Part shown: piece after piece, positions 15,775-21,350 of the stretch
How the letters are laid out: each line of letters begins with the position of its first letter
Numbering within the stretch: the first letter of the stretch is position 1
Assembly (NCBI GenBank): GCA_029256485.1
Contig: JAQSXU010000052.1
Coordinates: 1-21,738 of the forward strand
DNA length: 21,738 nt
Direction: 5' to 3'
Origin: Clostridiaceae bacterium
GTDB lineage: Bacteria; Bacillota_A; Clostridia; Clostridiales; Clostridiaceae
Position numbers and translations under genes: made by a program
Notes under the pieces: generated by a model
Databases searched by the model: none
Seen by the model: the letters and a program-made list of their open reading frames with translations, nothing else
Told to the model about the DNA's origin: nothing

Positions 15775-16485
15775 ATGAAGATTTTTTTAGGGACTTTTGT
15801 AAATACCATTGCAATTATTGTTGGTGGAATTTTGGGATTACTGTTAAGAGGAGGAATACCTGAAAAAGTTAAAAACACAATAATGGATGGATTGGCACTA
15901 TGCGTATTACTAATTGGGGTTACCGGGGCAATTAAAGTAAATAACTTATTGTTAATTATTTTTTCAGTTGTTTTGGGATCAATAATAGGGGAATTAATTG
16001 ATCTTGATAAACTAATTCAAAACCTTGGTGATAAAATCGAAGAAAAATTTCACCAGAAGGGCGGAAGTATTTCAGAAGGTTTTGTTTCATCAAGCCTGTT
16101 ATTTTGCGTTGGAGCTATGGCCATAGTTGGCTCTCTGCAAAGCGGTTTGACAAACAATCATCAGACTCTTTTTGCCAAATCAATGCTTGATGGAATCTCA
16201 TCCATTGTTTTTGCATCTTCCTTGGGTTTAGGAGTAATACTATCTTCAGTATCAGTATTTATATATCAAGGCGCAATTACTTTATGTGCCACACTTTTAA
16301 AAACGGTTTTAACACAAAGAGTTATTTTGGACATGACTGCTGTAGGAAGTCTTTTGATAATAGGACTAGCTTTAAATATGCTTAAAATAACAAAAATAAA
16401 GGTTGCAAATCTTCTTCCGGCGGTATTTATTCCAGTGTTGTATCAGATATTAAGTCCTATTTTTATGTTATTGTACAAACATTAA
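15775..16485 (+). CDS. DUF554-family integral membrane protein
   Basis: A 236-residue protein with about six or seven membrane segments, matching the DUF554 family throughout: GTFVNTIAIIVGGILGLLL at the N-terminus, then LCVLLIGVTGAI, SVVLGSIIGELIDL, SSLLFCVGAMAIVGSLQSGL, AKSMLDGISSIVFASSLGLGV and GSLLIIGLALNML. No biochemical role of the family is established that I can state; a transport or channel role is only a guess. Most of the protein is hydrophobic apart from one charged loop (about residues 80-105). A TAAGGGGGC ribosome site precedes the ATG. It has its own promoter and a strong terminator, so it is monocistronic. Confidence 0.88.
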   Translation: MKIFLGTFVNTIAIIVGGILGLLLRGGIPEKVKNTIMDGLALCVLLIGVTGAIKVNNLLLIIFSVVLGSIIGELIDLDKLIQNLGDKIEEKFHQKGGSISEGFVSSSLLFCVGAMAIVGSLQSGLTNNHQTLFAKSMLDGISSIVFASSLGLGVILSSVSVFIYQGAITLCATLLKTVLTQRVILDMTAVGSLLIIGLALNMLKITKIKVANLLPAVFIPVLYQILSPIFMLLYKH

Positions 16486-16523
16486 AAAAGATATACACTT
16501 ATTAATAAGTGTATATCTTTTTT
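16484..16523. terminator. Two-way terminator between the DUF554 and nitroreductase genes
   Basis: A perfect 18-bp inverted repeat (16484-16501 and 16506-16523) around a 4-nt loop TTAA, with A6 at one end and T6 at the other. It overlaps the DUF554 stop codon and ends 3 nt from the nitroreductase stop, so it serves both convergent genes. Confidence 0.9.
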
Positions 16524-16526
16524 GCG

Positions 16527-17126
16527 TTATTTAAACACTTTATAACGTTCATCTAATGGCTGGTATTTCTTTTCATCAGGTTCTGCTGTTGGTTTACCAA
16601 ATGGCATTTCGGCGATTAGTTTCCAATTATCAGCAATATTCCATTGCTTTTTCACTTCACTGTCGATTAGAGGATTATAATGCTGAAGTGATGATCCAAG
16701 ACCTTCAATTTGTAATGAATTCCACACGGCATATTGAAGCATTCCATTTGATTGCTGAGCCCAAACTGGGAAGTTATCCTTATACAAAGGGAACTGTTTC
16801 TGAAGAGATTCAACTACACTGACATCCTCAAAGAACAAAACTGATCCATATCCATTACGGAATGAATTGATTTTCTCCTCTGTAGCAGCAAAACTAGCTG
16901 GAGGAACGATCTTTCTTAAAGTTTCCATAGCTATGTCCCAAAGTTTATTATGCTGCTGTCCAAATAGCACAACAACCCTAGAACCCTGTGAATTAAATGC
17001 TGATGGGGAATACTTTAAAGCATCCTTAATAATCTGCTGGATTCTTTCGTCGGAAACAGGTGATTCCTTACCAATTCCATAGAAAGTACGTCTCTCCTTC
17101 ATTATTGTATAAAAATCCTTTGACAT
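16527..17126 (-). CDS. Nitroreductase-family protein (Frm2/CinD/HypO-like)
   Basis: A 199-residue FMN-dependent nitroreductase-fold protein. MKERRTFYGI near the N-terminus gives the FMN-phosphate-binding arginines; YSPSAFNSQGSRVVVL, SNGMLQYAVWNSLQIEGLGSSLQHYNP and IAEMPFGKP are motifs of the Frm2/CinD subgroup. Such enzymes reduce nitro compounds and quinones with NAD(P)H, often under electrophile or metal stress. AAGGAGGAG precedes the ATG at 17126. It is divergent from an HxlR-type regulator, the usual arrangement for redox-stress nitroreductases such as B. subtilis HypO with HypR. The substrate is unknown. Confidence 0.88.
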   Translation of the reverse strand: MSKDFYTIMKERRTFYGIGKESPVSDERIQQIIKDALKYSPSAFNSQGSRVVVLFGQQHNKLWDIAMETLRKIVPPASFAATEEKINSFRNGYGSVLFFEDVSVVESLQKQFPLYKDNFPVWAQQSNGMLQYAVWNSLQIEGLGSSLQHYNPLIDSEVKKQWNIADNWKLIAEMPFGKPTAEPDEKKYQPLDERYKVFK

Positions 17127-17191
17127 AAAACTCTCCTCCTTAAAAGTATATAAAATTTTTTAACCTGTGTAAAATATAGAGTTACCTTTAT

Positions 17192-17220
17192 TTGAATAAT
17201 CAGGTTGGCTTTGCTATAAT
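17192..17220 (+). promoter_or_regulatory. Promoter of the HxlR-type regulator gene
   Basis: TTGAAT (17192-17197), 17 bp, then a perfect TATAAT (17215-17220) with an extended TG (TGCTATAAT). The predicted start is near 17227, giving a leader of about 77 nt that contains all three TACTA/TAGTA half-sites, so bound regulator would block its own transcription. Confidence 0.6.
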
Positions 17221-17247
17221 AATATTATTTTAAATAGTTTTTTACAA
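17219..17247 (-). promoter_or_regulatory. Promoter of the nitroreductase gene
   Basis: On the minus strand TTGTAA (17247-17242), 17 bp, TATTAT (17224-17219). It overlaps the regulator promoter back to back, and the three TACTA/TAGTA half-sites lie immediately upstream of it, a position suited to activation. Confidence 0.55.
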
Positions 17248-17288
17248 GTACTATTATTTTATGTACGTAGTATTGAAAAAAGTACTAT
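17247..17288. promoter_or_regulatory. Candidate HxlR-type operator with three TACTA half-sites
   Basis: AGTACTAT occurs at 17247-17254 and again at 17281-17288. Between them GTAGTATT (17267-17274) is the same half-site inverted. TACTAT-type inverted half-sites are known for HxlR/YodB-family redox regulators. Placement downstream of the regulator promoter and upstream of the nitroreductase promoter fits autorepression plus activation of the nitroreductase. Confidence 0.5.
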
Positions 17289-17303
17289 GGAGGGAGAATA
17301 TTT

Positions 17304-17651
17304 ATGAGTAGTAGAAAAGAGGAACTTTTAGAAATGCACTGTCCTATGGGTGTTACTCAAAAAATAATAGGGGGGAAGTGGAAACTTCTCATAATATGGC
17401 GCTTAAAAGGCGGAGTTATGAGATTTAATCAATTGCAAAAGTCACTGACGGATATTAGACAGGGATGTTTAACTCAGCAGTTAAGGGAACTTGAGGAAGA
17501 TGGACTTATACATAGAGAGGTATATAAGGAGGTTCCGCCAAAAGTAGAGTATTCACTAACCAATATTGGAGAAAAATTTCTAAAGGTTAGCTATATTATG
17601 AGTGAATGGGGTACGGAATACCAGGAATTATTGAAAAGTGATTTATTATAA
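17304..17651 (+). CDS. HxlR-family (HypR/YodB-like) redox-sensing transcriptional regulator
   Basis: A 115-residue single-domain winged helix-turn-helix protein of the HxlR family: HCPMGVTQKIIGGKWKLLIIWRL at the N-terminus, MRFNQLQKSL, CLTQQLRELEEDGLIHREVYKEVPPKVEYSLT. Cys13 is the conserved N-terminal cysteine that senses electrophiles or disulfide stress in relatives. A second cysteine, C55, sits at the start of the recognition region, reminiscent of the two-Cys HypR switch (Cys14-Cys49') of B. subtilis, although equivalence is not proven. The ATG follows GGAGGGAG. Divergent from the nitroreductase gene; it is likely to control both. Confidence 0.9.
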   Translation: MSSRKEELLEMHCPMGVTQKIIGGKWKLLIIWRLKGGVMRFNQLQKSLTDIRQGCLTQQLRELEEDGLIHREVYKEVPPKVEYSLTNIGEKFLKVSYIMSEWGTEYQELLKSDLL

Positions 17652-17654
17652 AAT

Positions 17655-17700
17655 AAGCTGCATTATAAGAAAAATAATCTTATAATGCAGCTTTTATATT
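17655..17700 (+). terminator. Terminator after the HxlR-type gene
   Basis: A perfect 15-bp stem (17655-17669 and 17679-17693) with a 9-nt loop, followed by TTATATTTA. It lies 3 nt after the stop and opens the 368-bp gap before srlD. The rest of that gap (17701-18019) holds only the sorbitol promoter and its operators. Confidence 0.85.
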
Positions 17701-17734
17701 TATGTTTTAAATTATATGAATTTGTTAAATAAAT

Positions 17735-17768
17735 ATCACACAGTTGAATATAAAATCACAAATGTGAC
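17735..17768. promoter_or_regulatory. Upstream operator pair of the srlD promoter
   Basis: ATCACACAGTTGAA (17735-17748, one weak arm) and ATCACAAATGTGAC (17755-17768) are 20 bp apart, start to start. They share the ATCACA-N2-TGTGAT pattern of the promoter-proximal site and lie about 150 bp upstream of the -35 box. An equivalent pair precedes the SorC-family gene. They are probably auxiliary sites for the SorC-family regulator. Confidence 0.55.
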
Positions 17769-17842
17769 AAAAAACTTAACCAGCTCAAATACTCATATTC
17801 TTAATTTTGTAATAGTAAAATTAAGAAATAAACCACGCATTT

Positions 17843-17856
17843 ATCACATTTGTGCC
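17843..17856. promoter_or_regulatory. Middle operator of the srlD control region
   Basis: ATCACATTTGTGCC matches the ATCACA-N2-TGTGAT pattern with two mismatches at one end. It lies about 88 bp from the upstream site and 128 bp from the proximal one, centre to centre. No counterpart was found before the regulator gene. Confidence 0.45.
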
Positions 17857-17915
17857 GATTTTTATTGAAATATTTAATAAATATGAAAAAAATAATACTA
17901 TTTATTTAAATGATA

Positions 17916-17943
17916 TTGCATTTATTTTAAAAATGAGTATAAT
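17916..17943 (+). promoter_or_regulatory. Promoter of srlD
   Basis: TTGCAT (17916-17921), 16 bp, perfect TATAAT (17938-17943). Transcription would begin near 17950. The layout is the same as at the promoter of the SorC-family gene (18996-19023), including the distance to the downstream operator. Confidence 0.7.
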
Positions 17944-17949
17944 GAAATC

Positions 17950-17984
17950 ATAGAACAAATGATATTTAAAATCACAAATGTGAT
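17950..17984. promoter_or_regulatory. Promoter-proximal operator of srlD (perfect site plus degenerate partner)
   Basis: ATCACAAATGTGAT (17971-17984) has perfect 6-bp arms ATCACA/TGTGAT. A degenerate relative, ATAGAACAAATGAT, starts 21 bp upstream at 17950, two helical turns away. Both lie at or just after the predicted transcription start, a repressor position. Confidence 0.65.
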
Positions 17985-18019
17985 AAATTATATAACTACT
18001 AATGTGGGAGGAATTAATT

Positions 18020-18796
18020 ATGAACAAGGTTGCACTAATAATCGGTGGAGGAAGAAGCTTAGGAGCTTATTTAAGTAAACATTTAGCTAAAGAAGGATAT
18101 GATGTAGCAGTAGGAGATATAAATTATGAAAACGCTACAAAAATATCTGATGAAATATCCAGCACTAATGATGTAAAAAGTATAGCTGTTAAAGTGGATT
18201 CAACTAACGAACAACAAGTTAAAGATATGGTTAAAGAAGTTATGGACAAGTTAGGAAGGATAGATTTATTAGTATACAATGCAGGAGTTGCAAAAAGCTG
18301 TAAAATAACTGAATTTGAATTAGACACTTTTAAGTGGTGTTTAAATGTTAATTTAGTTGGTTATTTCCTATGTGCTAGAGAAGTTTCCAAAGCAATGATT
18401 GATAACAATATTGAAGGATGTATTATTGAAATTAACTCAAAATCAGGAAAGGTTGGAAGCAAACACAATTCAGGATATTCTGCAGCTAAATTCGGGGGGG
18501 TAGGCTTAACACAAAGCTTGGCTTTGGATCTAGCTGAACATAATATAAGAGCAAATGCTTTAATGTTAGGAAATCTTCTTGATTCAGACATGTTTGAAAG
18601 CTTGCTTCCACAATATGCTAAAAAATTAGGCATAGAAGAATCACAAGTTAAACAGGTTTATATTGACAAAGTACCTCTAAAAAGAGGATGCTCCTTTGAA
18701 GATGTAGCAAATGTTCTGACATTCTATGCTTCTGAAAAAGCTAAGTATTGCACAGGACAGTCAATAAATATTACTGGTGGACAAGTTATGCACTAG
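18020..18796 (+). CDS. srlD: Sorbitol-6-phosphate 2-dehydrogenase
   Basis: A 258-residue short-chain dehydrogenase that oxidises sorbitol 6-phosphate, made by the PTS, to fructose 6-phosphate with NAD. It is very close to E. coli SrlD: VALIIGGGRSLGAYL (nucleotide-binding glycines), LLVYNAGVAKS, NLVGYFLCAREVSKAMI, INSKSGKVGSKHNSGYSAAKFGG (Ser, Tyr and Lys of the catalytic set), LMLGNLLDSDMF, VPLKRGCSFEDV and GQSINITGGQVM all match. I choose the ATG at 18020 because GGGAGG (18006-18011) is 8 nt upstream; an in-frame ATG at 18002 lies before that site. First gene of the sorbitol region, ahead of its regulator and PTS genes. Confidence 0.96.
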   Translation: MNKVALIIGGGRSLGAYLSKHLAKEGYDVAVGDINYENATKISDEISSTNDVKSIAVKVDSTNEQQVKDMVKEVMDKLGRIDLLVYNAGVAKSCKITEFELDTFKWCLNVNLVGYFLCAREVSKAMIDNNIEGCIIEINSKSGKVGSKHNSGYSAAKFGGVGLTQSLALDLAEHNIRANALMLGNLLDSDMFESLLPQYAKKLGIEESQVKQVYIDKVPLKRGCSFEDVANVLTFYASEKAKYCTGQSINITGGQVMH

Positions 18797-18834
18797 AAAA
18801 TTAAAAATCAATTCTTACTAAAGTATGTTAAAAT

Positions 18835-18873
18835 AATATCACACAAGTGAATGTTATTCACAAGTGTGATATT
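18835..18873. promoter_or_regulatory. Palindromic double operator upstream of the SorC-family gene
   Basis: Two operator-like sites, ATCACACAAGTGAA (18838-18851) and TTCACAAGTGTGAT (18857-18870), lie 19 bp apart inside one larger inverted repeat: arms 18835-18852 and 18856-18873, 18 bp each with a central 2-bp mismatch and a 3-nt centre. It is the counterpart of the pair at 17735-17768. No T run follows, so it is not a classic terminator, though RNA read through from srlD would fold here. Confidence 0.6.
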
Positions 18874-18995
18874 GAAACACCATAATATATAAAGTATAAA
18901 GGTACGAAATTTGACAAAAAATTATCATTAAGAAGTCATTATTCATATATTTTTTAATATTTTGGGCACTTATTTAAAAAATCATAAAAAACATA

Positions 18996-19023
18996 TTGCA
19001 TTATTCCTAAAATTATGTATAAT
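18996..19023 (+). promoter_or_regulatory. Promoter of the SorC-family regulator gene
   Basis: TTGCAT (18996-19001), 16 bp, perfect TATAAT (19018-19023). The flanks resemble the srlD promoter (ATATTGCATT before, ATAGAACA after), which shows that the two promoters are related copies. Confidence 0.7.
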
Positions 19024-19029
19024 TAAACT

Positions 19030-19064
19030 ATAGAACATTTGATAAAAATAATCACAAATGTTAC
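19030..19064. promoter_or_regulatory. Promoter-proximal operator of the SorC-family gene
   Basis: ATCACAAATGTTAC (19051-19064) starts at the same distance from the TATAAT as the srlD site does. The degenerate partner ATAGAACATTTGAT starts 21 bp upstream at 19030. The right arm has two changes from the perfect palindrome, so autoregulation may be weaker than control of srlD. Confidence 0.6.
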
Positions 19065-19091
19065 ATGGCTTTTAGGAAAGGAATTTTCAAT

Positions 19092-20075
19092 ATGTCAGAT
19101 AGAGAAGAAACCAAATTACTTTGCAGAATAGCAAGTATGTACTACATTGAGGATATGACACAAAGCCAAATTTCCGCTAATCTAGGTATTCATAGAACTG
19201 CAATAAGTAAATTGCTAAAGAAAGCTAGAGAAGAGGGAATAGTTAGTATTAAAATTAAGGATGATATTAACGAGTGTTTTGAACTTGAAAGTATTGTAGA
19301 AAAAACACTTGGACTAAAAGAAGCTATTATTTTACACTCTTATCCAGGCCAATCTGAAGAGTCTATAATACAGAATTTAGGAGAATTTGGCGCAGAGTTT
19401 TTGAAGAGAATTCTTAAGGACGGAGATGTAATCGGTTTTGCTTGGGGCAGAACTGTGTCAGCTGTTGCCAGCCAATTATATCATTGTAAAAAAGTTTTTG
19501 CAAATGTTATTCCTCTAGTAGGAGGACCAAATAATCTTGACAATGAATATCATGTTAATACAATAGTTTCAAAGGCTTCCACTGCATTTAGCGCAAAAGC
19601 CCATTACCTATATGCACCTGCTATTACTTATGAAAAGAAGACAAAAGATGCAATAATGGAAGATAAAAACTTTAAGGATATTTTGGAATTATGGGAAAAA
19701 ATGAATAAAGCTATTGTGGGTATTGGATCCCCACTTAAATCAAACAATCTTATTTGGACAGGTAGCTTTAAGAGCCATGAAACCGATATTTTAGATAAGA
19801 ATGGGGCAGTTGGAGATGTATGTTCAAGATTCTATGATATTAATGGTAATTTAGTTGATGATGAATTAAAAGATAGAATAATCGCTATTGACCCCGAAAA
19901 ACTTAAGAAAATGGAATACTCAATTGGTATTGCAGAATCAGAAGATAAAGTTCCTTCAATTCTTGGGGCAATAAGGGGTAAATATATAAATGTTTTAATA
20001 ACCGATGAAAACACAGCCAAACTATTATTAGAGCTGGATAAACAACTAAAAGGAGGAGCTAAAACTGATGAATGA
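19092..20075 (+). CDS. SorC-family transcriptional regulator of the sorbitol operon
   Basis: A 327-residue SorC/DeoR-sugar-binding type regulator. The N-terminal helix-turn-helix is at about residues 20-45 (MTQSQISANLGIHRTAISKLLKKAREEGIV). The effector domain has the family pattern GEFGAEFLKRILKDGDVIGFAWGRTVSAVA, VIPLVGGP, VGIGSP, GAVGDVCSRFYDINGNLV and GAIRGKYINVLITDENTA. The effector is probably sorbitol 6-phosphate or a related phosphosugar. I choose ATG 19092 because AGGAAAGGA (19074-19082) is 9 nt upstream and this start fits the family; an in-frame ATG at 19065 abuts the operator and lacks a ribosome site. E. coli uses a DeoR-type SrlR instead. It overlaps the next small ORF by 8 nt. 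Confidence 0.9.
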   Translation: MSDREETKLLCRIASMYYIEDMTQSQISANLGIHRTAISKLLKKAREEGIVSIKIKDDINECFELESIVEKTLGLKEAIILHSYPGQSEESIIQNLGEFGAEFLKRILKDGDVIGFAWGRTVSAVASQLYHCKKVFANVIPLVGGPNNLDNEYHVNTIVSKASTAFSAKAHYLYAPAITYEKKTKDAIMEDKNFKDILELWEKMNKAIVGIGSPLKSNNLIWTGSFKSHETDILDKNGAVGDVCSRFYDINGNLVDDELKDRIIAIDPEKLKKMEYSIGIAESEDKVPSILGAIRGKYINVLITDENTAKLLLELDKQLKGGAKTDE

Positions 20076-20217
20076 AGTAGTTTATCAACCTGGAGACAAG
20101 ATTTATAATCTATTTAAACATTCACAGGTACTGGTTGAAGGAAAAGATGACACCTTCATTATCAAAATTACGAAAGTCATTAAGAAAGAAAAAAAGAAAA
20201 AGTATAATAAAGTGTAA
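20068..20217 (+). CDS. 49-residue small protein in the sorbitol operon, function unknown
   Basis: An ORF of 49 codons starting with ATG at 20068, inside the last codons of the SorC-family gene (8-nt overlap), with AGGAGG at 20051-20056 upstream. The product starts MNEVVYQPGDKIYNLF, continues VLVEGKDDTFIIKITKVI and ends in a lysine-rich tail (KKEKKKKYNKV). The alternation of hydrophobic and polar residues in the first 38 residues suggests a small beta-rich domain; the tail could contact nucleic acid or membrane. No signal peptide or membrane segment is seen. The overlap, ribosome site and sensible amino-acid composition support a real, translationally coupled gene. I recognise no family. It is followed 14 nt later by a terminator-like hairpin. 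Confidence 0.6.
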   Translation: MNEVVYQPGDKIYNLFKHSQVLVEGKDDTFIIKITKVIKKEKKKKYNKV

Positions 20218-20231
20218 TATGGATAATTTAA

Positions 20232-20282
20232 GGGCCTTGGGCTAATAAATGAAGTATGTATTTTAGCTCAGGCTCATTTTTT
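20232..20282 (+). terminator. Internal terminator or attenuator between the regulator and gutM/PTS genes
   Basis: Arms 20232-20245 and 20263-20275 pair over 13 bp (one bulged T, two G-T pairs) around a 17-nt loop and are followed after one base by TTTTTT (20277-20282). Because gutM and the PTS genes follow on the same strand, it should limit read-through from the regulator promoter, or be controlled. Confidence 0.65.
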
Positions 20283-20333
20283 ATACAAAGTTTTCTAAAA
20301 TTTATTATTTATAGAATTAGAGAGAGGTATATT

Positions 20334-20726
20334 ATGATTTGGCAAATAGTTGTTATTCTATGTATAGCCTGGGGTCTGCAGGCAGCTTTTGGATATATTC
20401 AGCTTAAAAACTTTAATTCTCACTATGGAGCTATGAGAAGAAGAGGAAGAGTTGTTATTGGAAGATGCAAAGGTAAGATTTCACAGGGTGCAGTATTGCT
20501 TATCCTTATAGATAACGATTGCAATATCTTAGAGGCACAAAGAATGAAAGGTATTACCGTTCTCGCTAAAATGAAACCCTTGGAGATTCTTGAAAATCAG
20601 AATCTTCTGGCGATAAATCAAGACATACTTTCAAAAGTTGACAAAATTACAGCAAAGGCAATAAAGGATGCTGTAAGAAATTATAATCAGTTTCAAAATT
20701 CTAAAAAGGAGGGAAAAGAAGAATAA
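20334..20726 (+). CDS. gutM: GutM/SrlM, glucitol operon activator protein
   Basis: A 130-residue protein of the GutM family. An N-terminal hydrophobic segment (IWQIVVILCIAWGLQAAFGYIQ) is followed by a soluble part with MRRRGRVVIGRCKGKISQGAVLLILIDNDCNILEAQRMKGITVLAKMKPL, which lines up with E. coli GutM/SrlM (GRVGVGRSSG, MKGLTVFA). In E. coli GutM is a positive factor for gut operon expression; how a protein with a membrane segment does so is not well understood. ATG 20334 has AGAGAGG 6 nt upstream and starts the hydrophobic segment; the longer frame to 20256 runs through the preceding hairpin and is unlikely. Its position between regulator and PTS genes fits sorbitol operons of Firmicutes. 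Confidence 0.9.
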   Translation: MIWQIVVILCIAWGLQAAFGYIQLKNFNSHYGAMRRRGRVVIGRCKGKISQGAVLLILIDNDCNILEAQRMKGITVLAKMKPLEILENQNLLAINQDILSKVDKITAKAIKDAVRNYNQFQNSKKEGKEE

Positions 20727-20738
20727 TATTAACTAGCT

Positions 20739-20765
20739 TTTACAAAGGTCATAATAAAATATAAT
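20739..20765 (+). promoter_or_regulatory. Possible weak promoter before srlA
   Basis: TTTACA (20739-20744) and TATAAT (20760-20765) are good boxes but only 15 bp apart, below the usual 16-18. No ATCACA-type operator lies nearby. It may be chance in AT-rich DNA. Confidence 0.25.
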
Positions 20766-20791
20766 TTATATTAAAAAAGGAGTGTTATTTT

Positions 20792-21337
20792 ATGCAAACT
20801 TTAGCAAATCTTGCAGCTGGTTTTATTGCACTATTTAATGAAGGTGGAAAAACATTTGCTAGCTGGGTAACAGGCATAGTACCAACATTAATAATGCTTT
20901 TAGTAGCAATGAACGCAATTATTAGATTAATAGGAGCTGAAAAAATTGAAAAATTAGCAAGAGCTTCAGCATCCAATGTATTTACAAGATATCTTGTATT
21001 ACCTCTTGTAGGAACATTCTTCTTCTGTAATCCAATGACATTGTCACTTGGTAAGTTCCTTCCAGAAAAATATAAGCCAAGTTATTATGCGTCATCATCA
21101 TTTTATTGTCATACTTTAAACGGCTTATTCCCACATGTTAATCCAGGTGAATTGTTTGTTTTCCTTGGTATAGCAAAAGGAATAACTCAACTTGGATTAC
21201 CAACCGCTGATCTGGCTGTAAGATACTTCTTAGTAGGTATAGTTACTAACTTCTTCAGAGGATGGATAACAGACTTTACAGTAGCTTATGTAGAAAAACA
21301 ACAGAATGTAAAATTAAGAACTGAAATATCAATGTAA
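20792..21337 (+). CDS. srlA: PTS glucitol/sorbitol transporter subunit EIIC (EIIC2-type)
   Basis: A 181-residue membrane component of the glucitol PTS permease (E. coli SrlA is similar in length). Family features are [96 protein letters not shown] and [11 protein letters not shown] at the end. With SrlE it forms the sorbitol channel in the cytoplasmic membrane and brings in sorbitol as sorbitol 6-phosphate, the substrate of SrlD. AAAAGGAG precedes the ATG. srlE follows after 13 nt, so they are co-transcribed. Confidence 0.95.
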   Translation: MQTLANLAAGFIALFNEGGKTFASWVTGIVPTLIMLLVAMNAIIRLIGAEKIEKLARASASNVFTRYLVLPLVGTFFFCNPMTLSLGKFLPEKYKPSYYASSSFYCHTLNGLFPHVNPGELFVFLGIAKGITQLGLPTADLAVRYFLVGIVTNFFRGWITDFTVAYVEKQQNVKLRTEISM

Positions 21338-21350
21338 GGGGGTCTGGCAA

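Noticed and set aside
17755..17984. Resemblance of the ATCACAAATGTGAT sites to Crp/Fnr binding sites
   Set aside because: A Crp site is TGTGA-N6-TCACA; here the arms are in the opposite order (TCACA-N2-TGTGA). A local SorC-family regulator is the better candidate.
18835..18873. Inverted repeat after srlD as an intrinsic terminator
   Set aside because: No T run follows the stem and its halves match the operator motif, so it is called as a double operator instead.
20256..20333. Longer N-terminus of GutM reaching back to 20256
   Set aside because: The extension would be translated from the terminator hairpin and T run, lacks a ribosome site and does not match the family; ATG 20334 has a proper site.
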